Assembly (NCBI GenBank): GCA_037130755.1
Contig: JBAXSI010000005.1
Location: 1-64,000 of the forward strand
From: UBA10649 sp037130755
GTDB lineage: Bacteria; Actinomycetota; Actinomycetes; S36-B12
Direction: 5' to 3'
Length of the DNA stretch: 64,000 nucleotides
Made by a program: the position numbers and the translations under genes
Shown here: positions 20,576 through 28,611 of the stretch, piece by piece
Numbering within the stretch: the first letter of the stretch is position 1
How the letters are laid out: every line of letters starts with the position of its first letter
The notes under the pieces: model-generated
What the model was told of the DNA's origin: nothing
What the model saw: only the letters and a program-made list of their open reading frames with translations
Database searches by the model: none

Positions 20576-22222
20576 ATGCCGGGGGATACGCCCTGGTGGC
20601 ATCGGGCCGCGATCTACCAGATCTACCCGCGCTCCTTCCGCGATCTCGACGGTGACGGCACCGGCGACCTGCGCGGAGTGATCTCCGAACTCGCCTACGT
20701 GGCTTCGCTGGGCGTCGATGCCGTCTGGCTGTCGCCGTTCTACCCGTCACCGCAGCGTGACTCGGGCTATGACGTCGCCGATCCCCGGGACGTCGACCCG
20801 ATGTACGGCACCCTTGACGATGCTCGCGAGCTCATCGAGCAGGCGCACGCTCGCGGCCTCCGCGTGATCATCGACGTGGTGCCGAATCACTCGTCGAGTG
20901 ATCGCGCGTGGTTCCAGCAGGCGCTCGCGGCCGCACCAGGCAGTGGGGAGCGCGCGAGATATCACTTCGTCGACGGCCGTGGCCCAGGCGGTGCGCTGCC
21001 GCCGAATAACTGGACCAGCTGGTTCGGTGGCGGCGCATGGAGCCGCGTCATCGAGGCCGATGGCCGGCCCGGGCAGTGGTACTTGCATACCTTCGACTCG
21101 ACGCAGCCGGATCTCAACTGGTCCAACGCCGATGTCCGCGCCGACGGCTTGGAGACGCTGAGGTTCTGGATGGACCTTGGGGCGGATGGCTTCCGCGTCG
21201 ACGTGGCCCTGGGCCTGATGAAGGACCTCACGTATCCGGATCTCGAGGATCCTGAGGGGCTCACGCTGGCGATGCGGATGGATCTGGACGACGGCTCGGA
21301 GAATGCGATGGCCCGGCGGCGGAAGGTGGCAAACTCGCCGGTCCTCGATCGAGACGAGGTGCAGGACGTCTACCGCGAGTGGCGAGCGCTGATGGACACC
21401 TACGACGGCGACAAGATGGCCGTCGCCGAGGCCTGGGTGCCACCCGAGCGGGCAGCGCGGTACGTCGCTCCCGACACGCTGCACCAGATCTTCAACTTCG
21501 ACTTCATGGCTGCCCCCTGGGATATCGCCCGCGTGCGCACCGTGGTGGAGAACACCATGCAGGGCCTGGCGATCGTCGGTGCGCCACCTACGTGGGCGCT
21601 GTCCAACCACGACACCCCGCGCGTGGTCACCAGACTTGGTGGAGGGCCGCTGGGAGTTCGTCGGGCCCGAGCGATGGCGCTGCTCGCCCACTGCCTGCCC
21701 GGCGCGGTGTACGTCTACCAGGGCGAGGAACTCGGGCTGGCGGACGCACCGCTCGCTGATGCAGACCGTCAGGATCCGGTGTTCTTCCGCACGAACGGCG
21801 TGCAGCTCGGGCGTGACGGCGCGCGGGTGCCGATGCCGTGGTCGGGTGACCGGCCGCCGTACGGATTCAGTGACCTGCCCTCCACAACGTGGCTGCCCCA
21901 GCCCGATGACTGGGCGGAGGTCACTGTCCAGAGCGAGGAGAGCGATCCCGCGAGCGCGCTGCATCAGTACGCGACGATGCTCCGCCTTCGGCACGCCCAT
22001 CCGGGGCTGATCGACCAGTCGACATGCAGCCTCGCGGAGTCGTCGGAGGATGTTCTGGTGCTGCGACGTGGCGCCGGGCTCTGCTGCGTCATCAACTTCT
22101 CGACGGATCCCGTCGAGAGCCCCATCGCCGGTCGCTTGCTGGTCGCGAGTGATGCGGGCGTGCGCGCCGATGGGACGAGGGTGATGCTCCCGGCAAGCAC
22201 AGGAGCCTGGCTCCAGACCTGA
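20576..22222 (+). CDS. GH13 alpha-glucosidase
   Basis: 548 residues, cytoplasmic, typical of oligo-1,6-glucosidase/alpha-glucosidase enzymes. Motifs: IYQIYPRSFRD, DAVWLSPFYPSPQRDSGYDV, region I VVPNHSS, region II DGFRVDVA with nucleophile Asp209, region III VAEAW with acid/base Glu285, region IV SNHDTPR with Asp346. It releases glucose from alpha-linked oligosaccharides imported by the neighbouring ABC system. It is coupled to lacI (one base gap), so regulator and enzyme share one transcript. Confidence 0.93.
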   Translation: MPGDTPWWHRAAIYQIYPRSFRDLDGDGTGDLRGVISELAYVASLGVDAVWLSPFYPSPQRDSGYDVADPRDVDPMYGTLDDARELIEQAHARGLRVIIDVVPNHSSSDRAWFQQALAAAPGSGERARYHFVDGRGPGGALPPNNWTSWFGGGAWSRVIEADGRPGQWYLHTFDSTQPDLNWSNADVRADGLETLRFWMDLGADGFRVDVALGLMKDLTYPDLEDPEGLTLAMRMDLDDGSENAMARRRKVANSPVLDRDEVQDVYREWRALMDTYDGDKMAVAEAWVPPERAARYVAPDTLHQIFNFDFMAAPWDIARVRTVVENTMQGLAIVGAPPTWALSNHDTPRVVTRLGGGPLGVRRARAMALLAHCLPGAVYVYQGEELGLADAPLADADRQDPVFFRTNGVQLGRDGARVPMPWSGDRPPYGFSDLPSTTWLPQPDDWAEVTVQSEESDPASALHQYATMLRLRHAHPGLIDQSTCSLAESSEDVLVLRRGAGLCCVINFSTDPVESPIAGRLLVASDAGVRADGTRVMLPASTGAWLQT

Positions 22223-22241
22223 GTCCGGTGCCAGGCTCCTG
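22200..22241. terminator. Bidirectional hairpin between convergent GH13 and msmK genes
   Basis: CAGGAGCCTGG (22200-22210) and CCAGGCTCCTG (22231-22241) are exact reverse complements with a 20-base loop. The left arm overlaps the last codons of the glucosidase gene. There is no T-run on either side, as is common in GC-rich actinobacteria. Confidence 0.55.
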
Positions 22242-22252
22242 CCAGGCGGGTA

Positions 22253-23326
22253 CTACGACAGGCGCAGTTGGTCGCCCTCGGTGTCGAAGACGTAGATGCG
22301 CTGCGGCTGGACCTTGACCACGCTGCCGATCTTGGGGGCGGCCATGCCCTGTCCGCGGGCGACGAGGTCGACCGGGCCGTCGGGTCCGGCGTAAGTGCCG
22401 TAGACGTAGGTGTCGGCGCCGAGCTCCTCGACCAGGGTGACGGTCATGTCGGCGCCGTCGGTGGCGAGTGCCAGATCCTCAGGGCGGACGCCGACGATGA
22501 CCTTGCCGGACGTGGCCTTGGCCATGACGTCGCGCTCGACGGGCACGAGGTAGCCGTTCATGTCGATGCCGCCCTCCTTGATCAGGGAGGGGATGACGTT
22601 CATGCTCGGGGAGCCGATGAACGTGCCGACGAACGCGTTGGCCGGGTCGTCGTAGAGCTCACGGGGCGAGGCGCACTGCTGCAGGAGGCCGTCCTTGAGG
22701 ACCGCGACACGGTCGCCCATCGTCATGGCCTCGACCTGGTCATGCGTGACATACAGCGTGGTCGTGCCCAGGCGGCGCTGCAGCGCGGCGATCTGGGTGC
22801 GGGTCTGCACCCGCAGCTTCGCGTCCAGGTTGGACAGCGGCTCGTCCATGAGGAACACCTCGGGCTCACGCACGATGGCGCGGCCCATGGCCACGCGCTG
22901 CCGCTGGCCACCGGACAGCGCCTTCGGCTTGCGCTCCAGGTACTCGGTGAGGTCCAGCAGCGCCGCGGCATCGGTCACCCGGCGGGTGATCTCGTCCTTG
23001 GGGACCTTCTGGATCTTGAGCGCGAACGCCATGTTCTCCGCAACGGACATGTGCGGATAGAGGGCGTAGTTCTGGAACACCATCGCGATGTCGCGATCCT
23101 TGGCCGGCACGTGGGTGACGTCGCGGTCGCCGATGTAGATGGTGCCTGCCGAGATGGGCTCCAGGCCCGCGAGCATCCGCAGCGATGTGGACTTGCCGCA
23201 GCCCGAGGGGCCGACCAGGACGAGGAACTCGCCCTCGGCGATCTCGAGGTTCAGATGGGAGACGGCGGGCTTGGTGCCGCCGGGATAGACGAGAGACACA
23301 TCGTCGTACTTGACCTGCTTGGTCAT
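22253..23326 (-). CDS. msmK: MsmK/UgpC-type sugar ABC transporter ATPase
   Basis: 357 residues. Walker A GPSGCGKST (39-47), signature LSGGQRQRVAMGRA, Walker B VFLMDEPLSNLDAKLR, and the C-terminal TOBE/regulatory region (FIGSPSMNVIP, VGVRPEDLALATDG) of the MalK/MsmK family. It powers carbohydrate import by binding-protein-dependent permeases; MsmK types often serve several transporters. It is divergent from the binding-protein operon. Its probable -10, TAACGT (23393-23388, reverse), lies next to a LacI-type site. Confidence 0.93.
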   Translation of the reverse strand: MTKQVKYDDVSLVYPGGTKPAVSHLNLEIAEGEFLVLVGPSGCGKSTSLRMLAGLEPISAGTIYIGDRDVTHVPAKDRDIAMVFQNYALYPHMSVAENMAFALKIQKVPKDEITRRVTDAAALLDLTEYLERKPKALSGGQRQRVAMGRAIVREPEVFLMDEPLSNLDAKLRVQTRTQIAALQRRLGTTTLYVTHDQVEAMTMGDRVAVLKDGLLQQCASPRELYDDPANAFVGTFIGSPSMNVIPSLIKEGGIDMNGYLVPVERDVMAKATSGKVIVGVRPEDLALATDGADMTVTLVEELGADTYVYGTYAGPDGPVDLVARGQGMAAPKIGSVVKVQPQRIYVFDTEGDQLRLS

Positions 23327-23402
23327 GGCTATTCAACCCTTCACCGGCAGGAACGTGCCGGACGATCCGAGTGGAGGTGGAAGGCCCACGTTACCTCACG
23401 AC

Positions 23403-23414
23403 GTAAGCGTTGGC
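23403..23414. promoter_or_regulatory. LacI-family operator candidate near msmK promoter
   Basis: GTAAGCGTTGGC, reverse complement GCCAACGCTTAC, matches the site at 23548 in 9 of 12 positions and fits the LacI-family ARCGYT core. It lies just upstream of the reverse -10 at 23388-23393, where a repressor would block polymerase. Confidence 0.5.
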
Positions 23415-23547
23415 ACGCAATTGCCAGAACGCGCGATGCAACGCTGTTACATCAAATCGCCGTTCAGAGGTATATCAAATTGTGATGATTCGCAGTACGT
23501 CAAATGCCCGCTAGGGGTTGCGATCGCACCCGATCACGGGACAAGAT

Positions 23548-23559
23548 GACAGCGTTTAC
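23548..23559. promoter_or_regulatory. LacI-family operator candidate upstream of sugar-binding protein gene
   Basis: GACAGCGTTTAC shares the core ARCGYTTAC with the site near msmK. It lies 78 bases before the binding-protein start codon. Confidence 0.5.
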
Positions 23560-23636
23560 GTCTCGCACGACTTTCTCGAGACACGACCTTGCGACGGGGA
23601 CCTCCCTCGTCGCTTCCGTGAGGGCAAGGAGATTCC

Positions 23637-25085
23637 ATGACCGCATCCATGCGGCGCCGTGGGGCAGCAATCCTCATCGGTGGCGTGGCAGCAAGCATGC
23701 TGCTCGCCGCCTGTGGCGGTTCCAGCTCCTCGACTGAGAGCACCAGCAGCGCAGCGGCTCCGGCCAGCAGCGTGGCAGCAAGCAGCGCCGCCAGTGCGGC
23801 GGCCAGCGGCAGTGCAGCGGCCAGCGGCGGAGCAGCCGCCGGTTGTGAGGCGTACGCCGCCTACACCGGGCAAGAGGGCACCAAGGTGAGCATCTTCACC
23901 TCGATCCTGCCGCCCGAGCAGCAGAAGTTCGAAGAGGCCTGGAAGCAGTTCGAGGACTGCACCGGCATCGACATCGTCTACGAAGGCAGCGATCAGTTCG
24001 AGGCGCAGCTGCCCACCCGCATCGCTGGTGGCAACGCTCCCGACCTCGCCTTCATCCCGCAGCCCGGTCTGCTTGCCAAGCTCGTTCAGGGTGGTGGCCC
24101 CGTCGCCGCTCCCGCGACTGTCGCCGCCAACGTCGACAAGTACTGGAACCCGGCATGGAAGACCTACGGCACGGTGGACGGCACCTTCTACGGCGCCCCG
24201 CTGGGCTCGAACATGAAGTCCTTCGTGTGGTACTCGCCGACGGTCTTCAAGGACAAGGGCTACACCGTCCCCACCACGTGGGATGACCTCTTCAAGCTCA
24301 GCGACCAGATGGTCAAGGACGGCATCAAGCCGTGGTGTGGTGGCATCGAGTCCGGTGGAGCCACCGGCTGGCCGTCGACCGACTGGGTGGAGCAGATCGT
24401 CCTGCGCCAGTCGGGTGGCGACGTGTACGACCAGTGGGTCGCGCACACCATCAAGTTCGACTCGCCTGAGATCACCAAGGCCATGGACACCCTCAAGGGC
24501 TGGATGAAGAACCCCGACTACGTCAACGCGGGCTTCGGCAACGTCCAGACCATCGCCACCACCGCCTTCCAGGATGCGGGCAAGCCGATCCTCGACGGCA
24601 AGTGCGGCATGCTGCAGCAGGCCTCCTTCTACGCGGCCCAGTGGGACTCGTTCAAGAAGGGCGCCAAGGTTGCTGAGGATGGCGACGTCTTCGCCTTCTA
24701 CCTGCCCCAGATCGATGCGGCCGTAGCGGCCAACCCGGTCGTCGGCGGTGGCGAGTTCGTGACCGCGTTCGCGGATCGTCCCGAGGTTCAGTCGGTGCAG
24801 GCGTTCCTGTCGTCGGCTGAGTTCGCCACGGCGAAGGCTGCCCTCGGCGGCTGGGTGTCGGCCAACAGCGGCGTGCCGTTGGACACCTACGCGAGCCCGA
24901 TCGACCAGCTGTCGGCGAAGTACCTCACCGACCCGTCTGGCGTGTTCCGCTTCGACGCGTCCGACCTCATGCCGGCCGCCGTTGGCGCCGGTGCGTTCTG
25001 GACGCAGATGACCGCGTGGTTCGCCGAGGACAAGCCGACGCAGGATGTCCTGAAGTCGATCGACGCTGCCTGGCCGGCCTCCTGA
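23637..25085 (+). CDS. Sugar ABC transporter substrate-binding lipoprotein
   Basis: 482 residues. Signal with lipobox LLAAC (Cys26), then a Ser/Ala-rich linker to about residue 72, then a family 1 solute-binding fold (GTKVSIFTSILPPEQQKFEEAWKQF, RIAGGNAPDLAFIPQPGLLAKL, WYSPTVFKDKGYTVPTTWDDL). It is anchored outside the membrane and delivers oligosaccharide to the permeases. The neighbouring GH13 and GH1 enzymes point to gluco-oligosaccharides, but the sugar cannot be read from sequence. AAGGAGA precedes the ATG. Confidence 0.92.
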   Translation: MTASMRRRGAAILIGGVAASMLLAACGGSSSSTESTSSAAAPASSVAASSAASAAASGSAAASGGAAAGCEAYAAYTGQEGTKVSIFTSILPPEQQKFEEAWKQFEDCTGIDIVYEGSDQFEAQLPTRIAGGNAPDLAFIPQPGLLAKLVQGGGPVAAPATVAANVDKYWNPAWKTYGTVDGTFYGAPLGSNMKSFVWYSPTVFKDKGYTVPTTWDDLFKLSDQMVKDGIKPWCGGIESGGATGWPSTDWVEQIVLRQSGGDVYDQWVAHTIKFDSPEITKAMDTLKGWMKNPDYVNAGFGNVQTIATTAFQDAGKPILDGKCGMLQQASFYAAQWDSFKKGAKVAEDGDVFAFYLPQIDAAVAANPVVGGGEFVTAFADRPEVQSVQAFLSSAEFATAKAALGGWVSANSGVPLDTYASPIDQLSAKYLTDPSGVFRFDASDLMPAAVGAGAFWTQMTAWFAEDKPTQDVLKSIDAAWPAS

Positions 25086-25120
25086 TCAGGATCCCGGGTA
25101 GTTAGTTCGAATTGCTGAGT

Positions 25121-25162
25121 GCCGGGGCTCGCAGGGTGTAGACACATCTTGCGAGCCCCGGC
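25121..25162 (+). terminator. Strong hairpin between binding-protein and permease genes
   Basis: GCCGGGGCTCGCA (25121-25133) pairs exactly with TGCGAGCCCCGGC (25150-25162) over 13 bases, loop 16. No T-run follows. Such hairpins partly terminate or protect the upstream message, giving more binding protein than permease from one operon. Confidence 0.65.
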
Positions 25163-25206
25163 CTCGTCATGAAGGAAGCGCTAGTACTGACCCCAGGCAA
25201 GGAGGA

Positions 25207-26190
25207 GTGGTGGTCGAACTATCCGCTGGACTCGCGAAGGTGGCGACGGGACTGGCCGCGGTCGCGATCTTCCTCGCGCTGCTACTGATCATCTTCTTCA
25301 TCGGGTCGCGCGCGAAGGGCAGGTTGCAGGGCCCGGCGGCGATGATCGTGTTCCTCGGCCCCGCGGTGCTGCTGCTGGCCTACGGCCTGATCGCGCCCGC
25401 GTTCATCACGACCGTCGGCAGCTTCAAGGACGCGAGCGGCAAGAAGTTCGTCGGCCTCGCAAACTACGGCTGGATCTTCACGACGCCCGACAACCAGGTC
25501 TTCCTGCGCAACACCGTCCTGTGGATAATCATCGCGCCACTGGTGTCCACGGGCATCGGCCTCATGCTCGCGCTGCTGCTCGATCGAATGCGCCGCGAGT
25601 CCATCTCCAAGTCATTGATCTTCATGCCGATGGCAATCTCCTTCGTCGGCGCCGGCATCATCTGGGGCCTGGTCTACGAGTACCGCGATCCCGCGGGGCA
25701 GCAGGTCGGCCTGCTGAGCCAGATCGCACAGTGGATCGGCTGGCAGGATCCACCGAACTGGCTGCTGTGGCAGCCCTTCAACAACTTCTTCCTGATGGTC
25801 ATCATGATCTGGATCCAGGTCGGCTTCGCCATGGTCGTCCTGTCCGCCGCCATCAAGGCGATTCCCGGTGATGTCGTCGAGGCTGCTGAACTCGATGGTG
25901 CGACCGGCTGGAAGCTCTTCAGTCGCGTGACCATCCCCATGGTTCGCGGCACCTTGATCGTCGTTCTCACAACGATCGTCATCGCAGTGCTGAAGGTCTT
26001 CGACATCGTTCGCGTCATGACCAACGGCAACTTCGGAACCCAGGTCGTCGCGAACGAGATGTACGCCCAGGCCTTCGTCCAGTTCGACGTCGGCCGTGGC
26101 AGCGCACTCGCTGTCGTTCTATTCGTCGCGGTGATCCCGCTGATCGCCTACAACGTTTCGCAACTGCGAAAGGAACGGACGATCCGATGA
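25207..26190 (+). CDS. Sugar ABC transporter permease, MalF type
   Basis: 327 residues. An N-terminal hydrophobic helix (about 12-30) and six more segments; the cytoplasmic EAA loop that contacts the ATPase reads VEAAELDGATGWKLFSRVTIP. AAGGAGG at 25199-25205 is only one base from the GTG at 25207, so the next codon, GTG 25210, may be the true start. It overlaps the second permease by four bases (ATGA), and the pair forms the heterodimeric channel. Confidence 0.92.
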   Translation: MVVELSAGLAKVATGLAAVAIFLALLLIIFFIGSRAKGRLQGPAAMIVFLGPAVLLLAYGLIAPAFITTVGSFKDASGKKFVGLANYGWIFTTPDNQVFLRNTVLWIIIAPLVSTGIGLMLALLLDRMRRESISKSLIFMPMAISFVGAGIIWGLVYEYRDPAGQQVGLLSQIAQWIGWQDPPNWLLWQPFNNFFLMVIMIWIQVGFAMVVLSAAIKAIPGDVVEAAELDGATGWKLFSRVTIPMVRGTLIVVLTTIVIAVLKVFDIVRVMTNGNFGTQVVANEMYAQAFVQFDVGRGSALAVVLFVAVIPLIAYNVSQLRKERTIR

Positions 26191-27176
26191 GCGTCGAAGC
26201 GCACGAGATCATCCCGATGCCCCAGCCGGAGATCACCGGCCGAGAAGAGTCGATCCCCGAGGCGGCGCGGCGCAAGCTGAGCAGTCCGTGGGCAACCGGC
26301 CTGGTCATCCTCATCACGATCATGTGGACCATCCCCACCTTTGGCCTGCTGGTCACGTCGCTGCGGCCGGCCGAGCAGGCAACTGGCTCGGGATGGTGGA
26401 CGATCTTCACCGACCCGACGTTGACCCTGCACAACTACAGCGAGGTCCTCACCGGCGGATCGGTGATCCCCAACGGCATCGAGCCGTACTTCTTCAACTC
26501 GTTCGCGATCGCCATCCCGGCGGCGATCTTCCCGCTCGTGATCGCCTGCATGGCGGCCTATGCCATCGCGTGGATCCCGTTCAGGGGTGCGACCTTCGTG
26601 TTCTTCACGATCTTTGCGCTTCAGGTCATCCCGCTGCAGATGTCGCTGCTGCCGCTGCTGCAGATGTTCAACAAGGGCTGGTCGCTGGGGCCGATCCCGA
26701 TCTTCCCCGATCTGAACAAGCCTGGGTCGAGTCAGTCGTTGTTCATCGGCACCTATGTGCCGCTGTGGGTCGCCCACACGATGTTCGCACTGCCTTTGGC
26801 CATCTTCCTGCTGCACAACTTCATCAACCAGCTGCCACGTGAGCTCTTCGAGGCCGCCCGTGTTGATGGGGCCAGCCACTTCCTGATCTTCCGCAAGCTG
26901 GTCCTGCCGCTGACCGTGCCGGCCATCGCGTCCTTCGCCATCTTCCAGTTCCTGTGGGTGTGGAATGACCTGCTGGTCGCGTTGACATTCGCCGGAGGAA
27001 CACCAGACGTGGCACCGATAACGGCCTATCTGGCCAATATCAAGGGCTCCTATGGGGCACAGCTGCACCTTGTCACCGCCGGCGCATTCGTCGCCATCAT
27101 CGTGCCGCTCATCGTGTTCTTCTCGCTGCAGCGGTTCTTCGTCCGCGGCCTGCTGGCCGGCTCCGTCAAGGGATAG
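26187..27176 (+). CDS. Sugar ABC transporter permease, MalG type (copy 1)
   Basis: 329 residues, six membrane segments. EAA loop: EAARVDGASHFLIFRKLVLP. It begins MSVEAHEIIPMPQ and ends GLLAGSVKG. It partners the upstream MalF-type protein. A second copy with the same N-terminal MSVEAHE and nearly the same C-terminus lies after the beta-glucosidase gene, showing a local duplication. Confidence 0.92.
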   Translation: MSVEAHEIIPMPQPEITGREESIPEAARRKLSSPWATGLVILITIMWTIPTFGLLVTSLRPAEQATGSGWWTIFTDPTLTLHNYSEVLTGGSVIPNGIEPYFFNSFAIAIPAAIFPLVIACMAAYAIAWIPFRGATFVFFTIFALQVIPLQMSLLPLLQMFNKGWSLGPIPIFPDLNKPGSSQSLFIGTYVPLWVAHTMFALPLAIFLLHNFINQLPRELFEAARVDGASHFLIFRKLVLPLTVPAIASFAIFQFLWVWNDLLVALTFAGGTPDVAPITAYLANIKGSYGAQLHLVTAGAFVAIIVPLIVFFSLQRFFVRGLLAGSVKG

Positions 27177-27199
27177 CAACCCGTCAAGGGACCGCAAAC
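27163..27199 (+). repeat. Imperfect tandem duplication at the permease 3' end
   Basis: CCGTCAAGGGA occurs at 27163-27173 and again at 27181-27191, each followed two bases later by GCAA. The unit is 18 bases. The first copy encodes the last permease codons; the second lies in the gap before the glucosidase gene. It looks like a small slippage duplication. Confidence 0.6.
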
Positions 27200-27212
27200 A
27201 AGGGACTGATCC

Positions 27213-28565
27213 ATGGATCTCGACATCCCGTCCGGCTTCGAGCTGGGCGTGGCTACTTCCGCATGGCAGATTGAGGGCGACATCGCGGGACGTGGGCGCT
27301 GCAACTGGGATGACTTTGCCGACATCCCCGGGAAGATCCTCGACGGTGCGACGGGTGAGCCCGCCTGCGACCACGTGCACCGGCTCGAGGAGGACCTCGA
27401 CCGACTGGCCTGGCTCGGCGTGGACGCGTACCGCTTCTCGGTGTCCTGGCCTCGGGTCATGCCGAGCGGGACGGGCGAGGTCTCCTCAACCGGCGTGGAT
27501 TTCTATGACCGCCTCGTCGACGGACTGCTCGAGCGCGGCATCAAGCCGGTGGCCACGCTGTTCCACTGGGACACCCCGAGCGTCCTCGAGCAGGCTGGTG
27601 GCTGGCCCGAACGCGATACGGCCTACCGGTTCGCGGACTACGCGCAGTTCATGGGCGAGCACTTCGCCGACCGAGTCGATCGTTGGGCGACGCTGAACGA
27701 ACCGTGGTGCAGCGCCTTCCTCGGCTATTGCGCCGGCTACTTCGCCCCGGGTCGCAAGGAGCCCGGCGTGTCGCTCGCTGCCGCGTACCACCTGATCCTG
27801 GGCCACGGCCTTGCGGTCGAGCGGCTGCGCGCGGCAGGTGCGAAGAACCTGGGCATCGTTCTCAACGTCATCCCGGTTATCAGTGAGTCACCCGCCATGG
27901 ACGCCACCACGGCCCACATCGACGGCGTGCAGAACCGGATCTTCCTAGACCTGCTCGCCGGCCGCGGCATCCCCACCGACGTCCGCGAGAACTGCGCGTC
28001 GCTCACCGACTGGTCCTTCGTCCGCGACGAGGACACGCCGATCCTGTCCACGCCGATCGACTGGATCGGCGAGAACTACTACACGGTGATGCGGATCGCC
28101 GACCCCTCGGTCGAGGCGACGGATGCCATCGGTCAGGACGTGAGCATGTTCCCTGGCAGCCCGCCGGCGACGTTCGCGCCGCGGACGCCGCTGACGAACA
28201 TGGGCTGGGAGGTCATCCCCGAGGGGATCGAGCTCGCCTTCCGCTTGATCACTGATGCGCTGCCGGGCGTGCCGATCTGGGTATGCGAGAACGGGATCGC
28301 GTGCGACGACGTGGCCGATGCGACCGGCGTTCATGACCCCCTGCGCACCCAGTACCTGGACGACCACATCCGCGCAGTCCTGCGGTCGCGGGAGAAGGGC
28401 TTCGACGTGCGTGGCTACTTCGCCTGGAGCCTGATGGACAACCTCGAGTGGGCGTCCGGCTGGACGAAGAAGTTCGGTATGACCCACGTCGACCCCCAGA
28501 CCGGGGCGCGGACGCCCAAGGACAGCTCACTGTGGTATCGCGAGCTGATCGCCTCGCGCGCCTAG
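27213..28565 (+). CDS. GH1 beta-glucosidase
   Basis: 450 residues, cytoplasmic. Family 1 features: FELGVATSAWQIEG at the N-terminus, LNEPW with acid/base Glu163, VCENGIA with nucleophile Glu359, and YFAWSLMDNLEWASGW near the end. It hydrolyses beta-glucosides such as cellobiose. It is co-transcribed with the sugar transporter, so beta-gluco-oligosaccharides are a probable substrate, though the lacI partner enzyme is an alpha-glucosidase. AAGGGA precedes the ATG. Confidence 0.94.
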   Translation: MDLDIPSGFELGVATSAWQIEGDIAGRGRCNWDDFADIPGKILDGATGEPACDHVHRLEEDLDRLAWLGVDAYRFSVSWPRVMPSGTGEVSSTGVDFYDRLVDGLLERGIKPVATLFHWDTPSVLEQAGGWPERDTAYRFADYAQFMGEHFADRVDRWATLNEPWCSAFLGYCAGYFAPGRKEPGVSLAAAYHLILGHGLAVERLRAAGAKNLGIVLNVIPVISESPAMDATTAHIDGVQNRIFLDLLAGRGIPTDVRENCASLTDWSFVRDEDTPILSTPIDWIGENYYTVMRIADPSVEATDAIGQDVSMFPGSPPATFAPRTPLTNMGWEVIPEGIELAFRLITDALPGVPIWVCENGIACDDVADATGVHDPLRTQYLDDHIRAVLRSREKGFDVRGYFAWSLMDNLEWASGWTKKFGMTHVDPQTGARTPKDSSLWYRELIASRA

Positions 28566-28574
28566 CGGACCAGA

Positions 28575-28611
28575 CTCATGTCGACTGAGGACCGTGAAGC
28601 GTCGACATGAG
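28575..28611 (+). repeat. 11-base inverted repeat enclosing the start codon of permease copy 2
   Basis: CTCATGTCGAC (28575-28585) and GTCGACATGAG (28601-28611) are exact reverse complements around 15 bases. The right arm contains the ATG (28607-28609) of the duplicate permease, and the loop contains GAGGA, its only ribosome-site-like sequence. In RNA the stem would bury the start codon. Confidence 0.75.

Larger units (their letters stand above)
23327..23636. other. Divergent regulatory region between msmK and sugar-binding protein gene
   Basis: This 310-base gap holds no gene. Its AT content is higher than the surroundings in 23440-23510. It contains a reverse TAACGT -10 candidate for msmK and two LacI-type 12-mers, one near each gene. 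A ribosome site AAGGAGA precedes the binding-protein ATG. No clear -10 for the rightward operon was found. Confidence 0.6.
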
